Below are positions 34,048-42,606 of a stretch of 64,000 bases of DNA, one piece after another (the first letter of the stretch is position 1; each line of letters opens with the position of its first letter). The stretch spans positions 1 to 64,000 of the forward strand of contig NZ_JADIKE010000029.1 in NCBI RefSeq assembly GCF_016904955.1, read 5' to 3'. Under the pieces are notes generated by a model, which did no database searches, had not been told where the DNA came from, and saw only the letters and a program-made list of their open reading frames with translations. Position numbers and translations under genes: made by a program. The stretch comes from Dyella flava (lineage in GTDB: Bacteria; Pseudomonadota; Gammaproteobacteria; Xanthomonadales; Rhodanobacteraceae).

Positions 34048-35474
34048 GCGTCAGCCGTTCCGAGTTTGGAGAAACTGCAGAGCACAGAGTTCGTGATATC
34101 GGCGAGGCGTCCGGCGCTTAAGCCCTCCGATTCAGGAACGATTTCGTCCGGCGGAAGGGCGCGCAGCAATTCGAGCACGTTCCTGAAGTGCCGTGCCGCC
34201 TCACGCTGTTGCCCGCACGCCAGATGCAACTGGCCCAGTGCGAAATACGCGAGCACAAAAGCGCCGTCCAGATACAGCACGCGCGCCAGCGAACGCATTG
34301 CCAGGTCGAACTGTCCCTGTTCCTGTTGGATCAGCGCGCGCAGATACTGCGGCAGCGGATCGAGCCGATTGGCGGCGATCGCCTTTTCGCAGCAGGCGTC
34401 CGCCTCGGCGAGCCGGCCCTGGTTGGCGTAGTCCCTGGCCAGACGGCAATCCGCCGGGGAGATGGTTTCGCGACGGCTCATCGCGGTTACGCGTGGCGGC
34501 GTCGACACGACGGGCTGGGGCAACGGTATCAGCGCCTCGACGGCGTGCGCGGGTGCGGCGCATGCATGCGCCAGCTGCACAGCCTCCATGGGGTGCGTCG
34601 TCAGCAAGGGTGAGGAGCCCGGAACGCTGCCCTTGCGATAAAAGATGGCACCCGGAAATTCGACGGCGGTCAACCCGGGGTACGACTGCACCGACGTTTC
34701 GGCGGGCGCAACGATCAGCCAGCCGCCATCGACCAGCGTGTCACGAAGATGGTCAATCACCTTCCTGGCCTGTGCCGCCGTGAAATACATCAGCACATTG
34801 CGACAGATGACCACGTCCATGGCGTTGGTGTTGTTGCTCAGCGATGGGTAGACGTCATCGACGAGGTTGAGATAGGAAAAGCACACCCGCTTGCGTATCG
34901 GCGCGTGCAATTCGAAACGTCCATCGGCACAGGGATGGAAATAACCTGCACGTACCCAGTTTGGCGTGCTGCGGAATGACCATGACCCGTAAATGCCCCG
35001 GGCCGCCTTACGCAGAAAGGCCGGGTTGATATCGGTGCCCAGGATGGTCACGTGCCAATGGGCGGGATCGGGAATCAGCCGGTTAAGCAGGATCGCGATC
35101 GAATACGCTTCCTCACCCGTGCAACAACCCGCGCTCCAGATGCGCAGGCGGCGTTCGCCGTTCATCCGTGCCTGGATCAGCGCGGGCAGCACATGCTGCT
35201 CAAGCGCGTTGAAACAGGATTCGTCACGAAAGAAATAGGTTTCGCCGACGGCCAGGTGACTGGCCAGTATTTCGATCTGGTTGCGCGTCGGAGGCGTGGC
35301 GAGCAACCAGCGCGCGCAGGACTCGGCGTCGGGCATGCCAAAGACCGGTGCGGCGGCCTTGATGCCGCGCTCGATATCGGCCCAGCGATGGGGAGGAAAG
35401 TTCAGCCCCGTGCGCGCGGCGAGTAATTCGCTCAAACGTGACAATAGCGGGGGCGTGAAGGCGAGCTGCATCAT
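34044..35474 (-). CDS. cheR: CheR methyltransferase with C-terminal TPR region
   Basis: A 476-residue enzyme that methylates receptor glutamates using S-adenosylmethionine. The N-terminal helical domain and the SAM-binding core are clear: IASHLAVGETYFFRDESCF, IWSAGCCTGEEAYSIAI, ILGTDINPAFLRKA and CRNVLMYF. After about residue 330 comes a helical region with TPR-like repeats (LARDYANQGRLAEADACCEK, YFALGQLHLACGQQREAARHF). CheR-TPR fusion is the WspC architecture, and the TPR is thought to steer substrate recognition. It overlaps both neighbouring cheW genes by 4 bp. Confidence 0.92.
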   Translation of the reverse strand: MMQLAFTPPLLSRLSELLAARTGLNFPPHRWADIERGIKAAAPVFGMPDAESCARWLLATPPTRNQIEILASHLAVGETYFFRDESCFNALEQHVLPALIQARMNGERRLRIWSAGCCTGEEAYSIAILLNRLIPDPAHWHVTILGTDINPAFLRKAARGIYGSWSFRSTPNWVRAGYFHPCADGRFELHAPIRKRVCFSYLNLVDDVYPSLSNNTNAMDVVICRNVLMYFTAAQARKVIDHLRDTLVDGGWLIVAPAETSVQSYPGLTAVEFPGAIFYRKGSVPGSSPLLTTHPMEAVQLAHACAAPAHAVEALIPLPQPVVSTPPRVTAMSRRETISPADCRLARDYANQGRLAEADACCEKAIAANRLDPLPQYLRALIQQEQGQFDLAMRSLARVLYLDGAFVLAYFALGQLHLACGQQREAARHFRNVLELLRALPPDEIVPESEGLSAGRLADITNSVLCSFSKLGTADA

Positions 35475-35932
35475 GCGCCCCGGTTACCTTCCAGTGCGTC
35501 GTCCAGGGATGCCGCTTCGTCCAGCGAAAGAAAGGCATCGAGGTCGTGCAGCAGGATCAAGCCATCCTTGAGCTTGATGACGCCTTCCACATAATCGGCA
35601 CCAGGCAGAATGCGCTGGGCCTCGATCACGTCGTGGTCACCGCATTCGACGATGCCCGCAACACGGTCCACCACCAGGGCAACGGCGCGCTTTGCGGTGC
35701 GCGCGAAGATAAGCTGGTCTTTCGGCGCAACCTCCCGTTCCGGTAGATGGAACCGGCGCCGTACATGGATGACGGGAACGATCTGCCCCCGCGCATTCAC
35801 GACGCCCAGCACAATGTCAGGAGCGTTGATGAGTGGCGTGACACGTACTGCATGCACGACGCTGTCGACCGCGGACAGGCGCAGCGCATAACGCTGTTCG
35901 TCGAGCACAAAAGCGACGTACTGATTGCGCAT
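35471..35932 (-). CDS. cheW: CheW-like coupling protein, first gene of the operon
   Basis: A 153-residue single-domain CheW: YVAFVLDEQRYALRLSAVDS, then PDIVLGVVNARGQIVPVIHVR and VALVVDRVAGIVE. It couples the receptor to CheA and corresponds to WspB. It is the first gene of the minus-strand operon; its ATG is at 35932 with a G-rich stretch upstream. Two coupling proteins of different length in one operon is another Wsp feature and would allow two classes of receptor-kinase contacts. It overlaps cheR by 4 bp (ATGA). Confidence 0.92.
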   Translation of the reverse strand: MRNQYVAFVLDEQRYALRLSAVDSVVHAVRVTPLINAPDIVLGVVNARGQIVPVIHVRRRFHLPEREVAPKDQLIFARTAKRAVALVVDRVAGIVECGDHDVIEAQRILPGADYVEGVIKLKDGLILLHDLDAFLSLDEAASLDDALEGNRGA

Positions 35933-36763
35933 GTCGATCTACGCCCCCCGTATGAGTCGGCCGATAGCCACGAGCATGGCGACCTGAAGTTGCTCTCATT
36001 TATTCAGTGCATCCGCGTTGCGAAAAAACGCGTGGCCCGAATTAAGTTCAGGATGGAACGACTCGTAGCTTTCCCAGCTGGCTCAGCACATCGAACGCCT
36101 GTCGCGGCTATACCTGTTTGCGACAGGTAAGCACACGCTATACCTCGACAGATTGGCAATCAATATGCGTAGTGCCTGGAATGTGCACATGGTCAAAGCA
36201 AATTCAAACAATCCATGCTAAGCGTCAATTCGTCTATATCGTGCTGATATCGCAGGGTGGGGTGCAGATATTAAGTTCGCGTGGATTTCGTGTAGACATG
36301 GCGTCGTTATTGCCTTGGCTAATGAATCCATTATTCCAAGTGCGCACATCCCGAGGCGCTATCCGAAACTGCTCCGTTGGTGGCAGTTGCGGTTGCACTT
36401 CTGGAAGGTTGTCCAGGCCGAAACGCTCCGGGTCGTCCTTCTGACCGAGGTCCGCTATGGCCCTGGATAATCATGTGTACCCATCCGGCTGCCCGGGACC
36501 GCACAGTCTTCCAGACGGTGCCCGGCGTTGGAATCCAGGCCGCCTCCACGTACCCGTCAAAGGATTGCCGTACAACGAGGAGTCGACTTTCGAGGGGCGA
36601 AGGGCGCGCGACTCCGGCCAATCCCGCGAGATGATCAGGTCTGCAACTTGGCGGGCTCCCCACGATCACCAAACAAGTTCACAATCAGCCCATCCCGCCC
36701 GGCCAGCCCTGGCAGCAAGACCAACTAGCGAATCGACAGCCATGTAGACCTGAGGAGTCTGCG
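35933..36763. other. 830-bp region upstream of the chemosensory operon, no convincing gene
   Basis: This is more AT-rich in its first 400 bp than the flanking genes, and should hold the promoter of the minus-strand chemosensory operon and, at its right end, that of the plus-strand dioxygenase. Several open frames of about 100 codons occur in its right half on both strands, but none has recognisable protein features or a ribosome site. The only clear structure is the short palindrome at 36111-36129. It may be decayed coding sequence or hold an unrecognised RNA. Confidence 0.5.
36111..36129. promoter_or_regulatory. palindrome TACCTGT-5-ACAGGTA
   Basis: Perfect 7-bp arms around TTGCG, about 180 bp upstream of the first cheW. 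Its size and symmetry suit a dimeric regulator binding site, but no regulator gene is adjacent. It could equally be a chance hairpin. Confidence 0.4.
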
Positions 36764-37651
36764 ATGAACGCGATTACCCAACTGCCGCCGGAATGGCATG
36801 ACTGGATCCGCGAAAATCTTGCGCGTGGTTGCGCGCCGCAAGCGTTGATCGACGACATGGTGCGCAACCGCTTCGATCCCATCTTCGCGCGCGCGGCGGT
36901 CAACGGCGTGATGACCAACAGCGGACCCATGACGGCGCCTTTCGAAGAGAAGCCGAAAGCCGCAGCGGGCTATGCCTACGAAAAACCGCGCCTGCCGGCC
37001 GGAAACCTGATCCGCACCTCCGACCGCGACGTGCGCATCGTCACGCGCGTGCATCGTCCGATGATCGCCGTGCTGGATGGTGTGCTCAGCGAGGAAGAAT
37101 GCGACGAGCTGATCCGTCTATCGGCGAACAAGATGCATCGTTCCACCACGGTTGATCCGATCAGCGGCAAGCATGAAGTCATCGCCGACCGCAGCAGTGA
37201 AGGCACCTTCTTTGCCGTCAACGCCGATCCGTTCATCGCGCGGCTGGACCGGCGCATTTCCGAAGTGATGGACTGGCCGGTTGAAAACGGCGAAGGCCTG
37301 CAGGTGCTGCACTATAACGTAGGCGGCGAATACAAGCCGCACTTCGATTATTTCCCGCCGGACGAACCCGGCAGCCACGTGCAGATGACCATCGGCGGCC
37401 AGCGCGTCTCGACCCTGGTGATGTATTTGAACGAAGTGGCAGAAGGCGGCACCACCATCTTCCCCGAGATCGGCCTGGAAGTCGTGCCGAAAAAAGGTTC
37501 AGCCGTCTATTTCGAATACACCAACAGCTACAACCAGCTTGATCGCCTCACCTTGCACGGCGGCTCGCCGGTGACGCGTGGCGAGAAGTGGATCGTGACG
37601 AAGTGGATGCGTCAGCGGCGGTATGGGGAGACGGCTGCTTCCGCTACGTGA
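36764..37651 (+). CDS. prolyl 4-hydroxylase-like 2-oxoglutarate/Fe(II) dioxygenase
   Basis: A 295-residue protein. The C-terminal two-thirds is a P4Hc double-stranded beta-helix with iron ligands His193 and Asp195 (KPHFDYF) and His265 (TLHGGSPV), plus Lys275 (RGEKWIVTKW) to bind 2-oxoglutarate. LQVLHYNVGGEYKPH and GGTTIFPEIGLEVVPKKGSAVYF are typical. The N-terminal 60 residues are a small helical domain (WHDWIRENLARGCAPQALIDDMV) often found on such bacterial enzymes. Substrate is unknown; bacterial relatives hydroxylate proline in proteins such as EF-Tu. It is a single gene, convergent with fbp 45 bp away. Confidence 0.9.
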   Translation: MNAITQLPPEWHDWIRENLARGCAPQALIDDMVRNRFDPIFARAAVNGVMTNSGPMTAPFEEKPKAAAGYAYEKPRLPAGNLIRTSDRDVRIVTRVHRPMIAVLDGVLSEEECDELIRLSANKMHRSTTVDPISGKHEVIADRSSEGTFFAVNADPFIARLDRRISEVMDWPVENGEGLQVLHYNVGGEYKPHFDYFPPDEPGSHVQMTIGGQRVSTLVMYLNEVAEGGTTIFPEIGLEVVPKKGSAVYFEYTNSYNQLDRLTLHGGSPVTRGEKWIVTKWMRQRRYGETAASAT

Positions 37652-37696
37652 CACGCAAGGGTGGCCACGGCGGCCACCCTTCGAACATCCGGCGCT

Positions 37697-38713
37697 TCAG
37701 CCCTGCGCGCCGTCCGCCACCAGGTGGTAATGCGTGGCGACTTCGATTTCGTTCTTCGAACCGAGGAACACCGGCACGCGCTGGTGCAGGCCGGTCGGTT
37801 GCAGCTCGAGGATGCGCTCACGACCCGTGGTCGCCGCACCGCCGGCCTGTTCGATGATGAAGGCCATCGGATTGGCTTCGTACATCAGGCGCAGCTTGCC
37901 GCCCTTGCTCTTGATCTTGGCGTCGAGCGGATAGAAGAAGGTGCCGCCGCGGGTGATGATGCGGTGTACGTCGGCCACCATCGAGGCGACCCAGCGCATG
38001 TTGAAATCCTTGCCGCGCGGGCCGTCCTTGCCGGCCAGCAGTTCGCCGATATAGCGCTGCATCGGTGGTTCCCAATGGCGCTGGTTGGACATGTTGATGG
38101 CGAACTCCGCGGTTTCCTCGGAAATGCGGATGTCGCGGCGGCTGAGGATGAAGCTGCCCACTTCGCGATCGAGCGTGAATTCGTGGGTGCCGTGGCCGAA
38201 GGTCAGCACCAGCACGGTAGCCGGACCGTAGACCACGTAGCCGGCAGCAAGCTGGGTGGTGCCCGGTTGCAGGAAGTGCTCGGTTTTTGCGTCGGTTACA
38301 CCGTCCGGGCAGCGCAGCACGGAAAAGATCGTGCCGACCGAGATGTTCACGTCGATGTTCGAGCTGCCGTCCAGCGGATCGAACAGCAACAGATGATTGC
38401 CCTTCGGATACATGTCGGGAATCGGCTGCGGATCTTCCATTTCTTCCGACGCGCACGCGGCCAGCTGGCCACCCCAGGCGTTGGCTTCCAGCAGGATTTC
38501 GTTGGAGATCACGTCCAGCTTCTTCTGCGCTTCGCCCTGAATATTGCCGGTGCCGGCTTCGCCCAGCACGCCGCCGAGGGCGCCTTTGTTGGTGGCCACG
38601 GCGATGCGCTTGCAGGCGCGCGCAACCACTTCGATCAGCAGGGACAGTTCGGCGTTGACGCGGCCGGCGCGGCGCTCCTCGATCAGGAACTGAATCAGCG
38701 AAATGGACTTCAT
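37697..38713 (-). CDS. fbp: fructose-1,6-bisphosphatase, class 1
   Basis: A 338-residue gluconeogenic enzyme hydrolysing fructose 1,6-bisphosphate to fructose 6-phosphate. The start at 38713 ([15 protein letters not shown]) gives the normal class-1 length, and the longer frame to 38833 is not conserved. The metal- and phosphate-binding motif [16 protein letters not shown] is present, as is GGTFFYPLD and the C-terminal [20 protein letters not shown]. It is monocistronic, divergent from the DJ-1-like gene with a 149-bp shared upstream region. Confidence 0.96.
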   Translation of the reverse strand: MKSISLIQFLIEERRAGRVNAELSLLIEVVARACKRIAVATNKGALGGVLGEAGTGNIQGEAQKKLDVISNEILLEANAWGGQLAACASEEMEDPQPIPDMYPKGNHLLLFDPLDGSSNIDVNISVGTIFSVLRCPDGVTDAKTEHFLQPGTTQLAAGYVVYGPATVLVLTFGHGTHEFTLDREVGSFILSRRDIRISEETAEFAINMSNQRHWEPPMQRYIGELLAGKDGPRGKDFNMRWVASMVADVHRIITRGGTFFYPLDAKIKSKGGKLRLMYEANPMAFIIEQAGGAATTGRERILELQPTGLHQRVPVFLGSKNEIEVATHYHLVADGAQG

Positions 38714-38862
38714 GGTGAACCCGCGAGCAAAGGGACTGCCATTTTCCCGACTCTGCCTTACGGGCGCCACACACCGGGCTGAACCGGGCGTCAGCCTGCT
38801 GCTGACAACACGCTGGCAGTAGCGGGCGCGCAAGCTCTCATTATCGAAAAGGAGGAACGATC

Positions 38863-39483
38863 ATGCGCGATGTGGTGTATGTGCTGGTTTTCGAGGGGTT
38901 TGCCGATTGGCAGGTGGCGCTGGCTTTGAGCGAGATCCGCCGGCCGGGGGATTGGGAGGTACGCAGCATCGGTTTCAGCCGTGCGCCGGTGACGTCGATG
39001 AGCGGCTGGCAGGTGTTGCCCGATAGCAGCCTCGATGAGCTGGATCGGGATGCGGCCGCTTTGCTGATCCTGCCCGGTGGTCATCTCTGGCTATCCGCGC
39101 AGGTCGAGCAAACGGCCAGCCTCGCGCTGGATGTGCATCGCGCCGGCGCACCGGTGGCGGCGATAGGTGAGGGTGTCTTCGCCTTGGCCCACGCCGGGCT
39201 GATCGACGATTGCCGCCATACCGGCAGCTGGCCCGGCCAGATTGCGCGTGAGGTGCCGGGCTATGCGGGCGAGGATCAGTACGACGCCAACGTGCTGGCA
39301 GTGAGCGACGGCGGTGTGATCACCGCCAGTCATCTGGGTGGGATCGAATTCGCGCGCGAAATCATCCACACATTGGATCTGTATACCCGCAGCGATCGCG
39401 AGCATTGGTATCGGCTGTTCAAACACGCGGTGCTGCCGCCGTGGCTGGCCAGCGAAAGCGTCGACGTTGCACGGGCTGCATGA
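38863..39483 (+). CDS. DJ-1/PfpI-family protein lacking the nucleophile Cys
   Basis: A 206-residue protein of the class I glutamine amidotransferase-like fold. VYVLVFEGFADWQVA carries the conserved Glu (Glu11) and LLILPGGHLWL the oxyanion region. At the nucleophile elbow, where DJ-1/PfpI proteins have AIC, this one reads AAIGEGVFALAHAGL: Gly102 replaces the Cys. It is therefore unlikely to be a thiol-dependent glyoxalase, deglycase or protease, and may bind a ligand or a partner instead. First gene of a plus-strand run that includes GFA and GST genes; the next gene starts 9 bp later. Confidence 0.85.
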   Translation: MRDVVYVLVFEGFADWQVALALSEIRRPGDWEVRSIGFSRAPVTSMSGWQVLPDSSLDELDRDAAALLILPGGHLWLSAQVEQTASLALDVHRAGAPVAAIGEGVFALAHAGLIDDCRHTGSWPGQIAREVPGYAGEDQYDANVLAVSDGGVITASHLGGIEFAREIIHTLDLYTRSDREHWYRLFKHAVLPPWLASESVDVARAA

Positions 39484-39492
39484 GGTGCTGAC

Positions 39493-39780
39493 ATGGCTAA
39501 CTGGATCGACAAGGTTCTGACTGCATATCGGCCGTTGTATCTGCGCGGCCTGCTGATGGATGGGCAATACAAGCTGCCGACGGTGACGAAAAATCCGCCG
39601 GTGTCGGGCAAGCGGCTGATTTCGCTGCGACCTGCCTTTGCACCGGGCCGCCGGCGTGTGTTGGTGGCCACCGCAACGGCGGCGGTCGTCGGGTTGTTCA
39701 CGCACTCCGCACTGACCGCAGGCGATGAAGCGCCAGCGGCGTCGGCGACGCCATCAGATACGCCGACCGATAAGCGTTGA
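39493..39780 (+). CDS. small hypothetical protein
   Basis: A 95-residue protein beginning [20 protein letters not shown], followed by [20 protein letters not shown], then a possible membrane segment ([19 protein letters not shown], residues 56-75) and a disordered Ala/Pro/Thr tail ending in DKR. It follows the DJ-1-like gene by 9 bp and is probably co-transcribed. The basic Arg cluster before the hydrophobic stretch suggests an N-in membrane anchor. No family was recognised, so any function is open. Confidence 0.5.
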   Translation: MANWIDKVLTAYRPLYLRGLLMDGQYKLPTVTKNPPVSGKRLISLRPAFAPGRRRVLVATATAAVVGLFTHSALTAGDEAPAASATPSDTPTDKR

Positions 39781-39829
39781 GATCGGCGCAAACGCTTTTT
39801 CACAATGTTGTCTTGCAAGGAATCCCGTC

Positions 39830-40234
39830 ATGCAAAAGACCTATCACGGCAGCTGCCACTGTGGCGCAGTGAAACTCGAAGCGGATATCGATCTGGCGCA
39901 GGGCACCGGGCGCTGCAATTGCTCGATCTGCGCCAAGACGCGCGCATGGTGTGTGATCGTCAAGCCGGATGCCTTTCGCCTGATCAGTGGCGAGAACGAT
40001 CTTTCCGACTATCAGTTCGGCTCCCATAGCATGCATCACCTGTTCTGCCGTCATTGCGGCGTGCGTCCCTTCGGCAAGGGTCATCTGGATGTGCTGGGCG
40101 GTGATTTCTACAGCGTCAACATGGCCTGCCTCGATGATGCCGAACCGATCGAACTGATCGAATCGCCGATGCACTTCGCCGATGGCCGTCACGACAACTG
40201 GCGTAGCGCGCCCGCCGAAACACGGCACCTATAG
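39830..40234 (+). CDS. GFA/CENP-V family zinc protein
   Basis: A 134-residue protein starting [20 protein letters not shown] at 39830. The zinc-binding cysteines occur in the expected order: [16 protein letters not shown] and [10 protein letters not shown]. The family was named for glutathione-dependent formaldehyde activation, but several members lack that activity, so the label should not be read as a proven function. It is flanked by the DJ-1-like gene pair upstream and a GST 25 bp downstream, consistent with a glutathione- or aldehyde-related detoxification cluster. Confidence 0.9.
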   Translation: MQKTYHGSCHCGAVKLEADIDLAQGTGRCNCSICAKTRAWCVIVKPDAFRLISGENDLSDYQFGSHSMHHLFCRHCGVRPFGKGHLDVLGGDFYSVNMACLDDAEPIELIESPMHFADGRHDNWRSAPAETRHL

Positions 40235-40259
40235 GCGTGCAGATAGAGAGGTACGCAGC

Positions 40260-40910
40260 ATGAAACCGAATATCAGCGATGGTTCCGATCGCAAGGTGAT
40301 TTTCTTCCACGCCCCACAAAGCCGCTCCGGCGGCACGCTGGCCTTGCTGGAAGAATTGAGTGCTGACTACGAACTGCATCTGCTCGATTTCAAAAAAGGC
40401 GAGCAGCGCCAGCCGGCTTATCTGGCGATCAACCCGATGGGCAAGGTCCCGGCCATCCTGCATCGCGATGTGCTGGTTGCCGAACAACCCGCGGTATTTC
40501 TGTATCTGGCCGAGCTCTACCCCGAGGCGCGGCTGGCGCCGCTGATCGGCGATCCGCGGCGTGGTCCGTATCTGCGTTGGTTGGTCTATTACGGTTCGTC
40601 GTTCGAGCCGGCCGTTGTCGATCGTTCGCAGAAGCGCGAACCGGCGCCACCGATGACGTCGCCCTACGGCACCTGGGATGACGTGCTGAACACCATCCAC
40701 GCGCAACTTGCCCGAGGTCCGTACCTGCTGGGTGATCGCTTCACTGCCGCGGACGTGCTGTGGGGCATCGCCTTGCACTGGACGACCTTGTTCAACCTGG
40801 TGCCTGAAACACCGGATATCCGCGCTTATATCGAGCGCGTCATCATGCGCCCGGCGATGCAGCGGGCGGCGGCCAGGGATGCCGAATTCGTTGCCCAACA
40901 GGCGGCGTGA
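40260..40910 (+). CDS. glutathione S-transferase family protein
   Basis: A 216-residue GST. N-terminal thioredoxin-like domain: VIFFHAPQSRSGGTLALLEEL, then LAINPMGKVPAILHRD and a conserved cis-Pro/ESRAI-like region (LVAEQPAVFLYLAEL). The C-terminal helical domain includes GDRFTAADVLWGIALHW. Ser in PQSRSGG near the N-terminus is a plausible glutathione-activating residue, but the exact class cannot be told. The ATG at 40260 lies 25 bp after the GFA gene, so the two probably share a transcript. Confidence 0.85.
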   Translation: MKPNISDGSDRKVIFFHAPQSRSGGTLALLEELSADYELHLLDFKKGEQRQPAYLAINPMGKVPAILHRDVLVAEQPAVFLYLAELYPEARLAPLIGDPRRGPYLRWLVYYGSSFEPAVVDRSQKREPAPPMTSPYGTWDDVLNTIHAQLARGPYLLGDRFTAADVLWGIALHWTTLFNLVPETPDIRAYIERVIMRPAMQRAAARDAEFVAQQAA

Positions 40911-40984
40911 ACGGGCCATGCAGTACGTCGCCCGCGCAGCGGAAGTCACGATGGCCGCTCCCCTTTCCGGAGAGCGGCTGGTCC

Positions 40985-41033
40985 AAGGTTTCGTGCAGCA
41001 CCCTGCTGTCTCAGATGCTGCGAAAACCTTGCA
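40985..41033. repeat. imperfect hairpin between the GST and WYL genes
   Basis: AAGGTTTCGTGCAGCA and TGCTGCGAAAACCTT pair imperfectly around a 14-17 nt loop, 75 bp after the GST stop and 49 bp before the regulator start. There is no T-run. It may attenuate read-through into the regulator. Confidence 0.4.
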
Positions 41034-41081
41034 TGACTTCGGACGCTGGCCCACGCCCTTCGCCTGGGCGATCATGTACCG

Positions 41082-41786
41082 ATGCGCCGCGCCGATCGAC
41101 TCTTCCTCATCATCAACGCCCTTCGCGGTCGCCGCACCGCATTGCAGGCGCGTCAGCTGGCGGAAACGCTCGGCGTCTCCTTGCGCACCGTCTATCGCGA
41201 CGTGGCCGACCTGCAGCTCTCGGGTGTACCGATCGAAGGCGAGGCCGGCGTCGGCTACGTGCTGCGCAAGGGCTCGGATATCCCGCCGCTGATGTTTACC
41301 GCCGAGGAGCTCGAATCGCTGGTGGTCGGCACGCGCTTTGTGCGCGCGTTTGCCGGCGAGAAGCTGGCGGCCGGCGCCCAGGCGGCACTGGTCAAGATCG
41401 AGGCAGTGTTGCCGCCTGAGTTGCGCGAACGATCCTCGCGCACGCGTATCTATGCGCCAATCTGGCGCGATGAAGAATCGATCGCTTTCGCAGCGCGCAT
41501 CGATCAATTGCATGCCGCGATCGAAACCCAGCATGTATTGCGCCTGCAATACCGCGATGAAATCGGGCGAGAAAGCGAACGCGAGGTGGAACCGCTGTGC
41601 CTGGCCTTCTGGGGTGGCAAATGGACGCTGGGTACCTGGTGCCGGCTGCGTCGCGATTTCCGCAATTTCCGCCCGGACCGCATCGTGCGCATGGATGAAA
41701 CCAGCGAAGTATTCCAGAGCGGGCCGGATCGGGATCTTGGCTCCTACCTGCAGGCGATGCGCGGCTATTACGCCGGCCTCGAATAG
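41082..41786 (+). CDS. YafY-type HTH/WYL transcriptional regulator
   Basis: A 234-residue regulator. N-terminal winged helix (MRRADRLFLIINALRGRR, recognition helix LRTVYRDVADLQLSGVPIEG) and a WYL domain in the C-terminal half (VLRLQYRDEIGRESEREVEPL, then LAFWGGKWTLGTWCRLRRDFRNFRPDRI), which binds ligands such as nucleotides or DNA. Such regulators commonly sit beside the stress genes they control, so the DJ-1/GFA/GST run upstream is the natural target. That is inferred from position only. The gene ends 8 bp before a long palindromic element. Confidence 0.87.
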   Translation: MRRADRLFLIINALRGRRTALQARQLAETLGVSLRTVYRDVADLQLSGVPIEGEAGVGYVLRKGSDIPPLMFTAEELESLVVGTRFVRAFAGEKLAAGAQAALVKIEAVLPPELRERSSRTRIYAPIWRDEESIAFAARIDQLHAAIETQHVLRLQYRDEIGRESEREVEPLCLAFWGGKWTLGTWCRLRRDFRNFRPDRIVRMDETSEVFQSGPDRDLGSYLQAMRGYYAGLE

Positions 41787-41794
41787 TAGGTTAG

Positions 41795-41880
41795 GTAGGT
41801 TGGGTTAGCGCAGCGTAACCCAACGGAATTCGATCGAAGCGATAAACATCGTTGGGTTACGCTGCGCTAACCCAACCTAC
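41795..41880. repeat. 86-bp palindromic element, copy 1
   Basis: Two perfectly complementary 30-nt arms (41795-41824 and 41851-41880, beginning GTAGGTTGGGTTAGCGCAGC) flank a 26-nt loop. The same element is at 63508-63593 with its loop in the opposite orientation. It is a dispersed intergenic repeat that could also end transcription. Confidence 0.85.
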
Positions 41881-41988
41881 CCAACCTGCTCCCAGCCGTT
41901 CCGACCTATCCATTGCGGGGCGGTCCCATCCCCCATGCCCCGCTGTTGGGCTACCCTGCACGGACTTCGGTCACTGCGGGAGTCCCTC

Positions 41989-42606
41989 ATGTCGTCAGGC
42001 GTGCGTCATCCTCTTTTGTCCATTGCGCCAGCCAGGCTGCGCCCGACCCAAATGACGGTGGGCAAGGCCGAGGTGGCGGAAAAGCGGGCCGATTGGGAAC
42101 GGCTCGGCAAGAAAAAGCGCAAGCAGATGCTGGCCGAGCACTGGTTTCCGGGCGTGCTGGGGCCGAAGAACCAGGTCTATATCGTCGACCATCACCACCT
42201 TGGACTGGCTTTGCTGGAAGAAGGCGTGAAGGAAGTGCCGGTGATGATCCAGCGCGATTTCTCCTGGCTGGAGCTGCCGGTGTTCTGGCACACCATGGAA
42301 TTCAACCGCTGGGCGCATCCGTACAACGAGCAGGGCCAGCGCGAGCTGTACGACGCCATCCCGGGAAAACTTGCCGACATGCGTGATGATCCCTATCGCA
42401 CGCTGGCGGCAAAGGTTCGCAACGCCGGCGGCTATTCCAAGGATGCGACGCCCTATTCGGAATTCCTCTGGGCCGACTTCTACCGGCGCAACATGAAGCT
42501 CAAGCAGGGCCACGTCACGCCCAAGGCGCTGAAGGACGCGATGATTTACGCGCATTCGCACGACACCGCGTACCTGCCTGGCTGGAGCGGTGTGATCATG
42601 CAATGA
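41989..42606 (+). CDS. ParB-like nuclease-fold protein (ParBc_2 type)
   Basis: A 205-residue soluble protein. The start at 41989 (MSSGVRHPLLSIAP) has GGGAG before it; earlier in-frame starts lack one. The domain LSIAPARLRPTQMTVGKAEVAEKRADW, followed by WFPGVLGPKNQVYIVDHHHLGLAL, matches the small ParB/sulfiredoxin-like family PF08857, where a DHHHLA-type motif is conserved. There is no helix-turn-helix, so it is not a chromosome-partitioning ParB. Its stop overlaps the start of the sulfate-type transporter gene (ATGA), implying joint translation. The biochemical role is unknown. Confidence 0.8.
   Translation: MSSGVRHPLLSIAPARLRPTQMTVGKAEVAEKRADWERLGKKKRKQMLAEHWFPGVLGPKNQVYIVDHHHLGLALLEEGVKEVPVMIQRDFSWLELPVFWHTMEFNRWAHPYNEQGQRELYDAIPGKLADMRDDPYRTLAAKVRNAGGYSKDATPYSEFLWADFYRRNMKLKQGHVTPKALKDAMIYAHSHDTAYLPGWSGVIMQ

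Noticed and set aside
36331..36747. Frames of about 100 codons on both strands upstream of the dioxygenase
   Set aside because: There is no ribosome site, no recognisable domain and an unusual Pro/Arg/Ser composition typical of non-coding GC-rich DNA.
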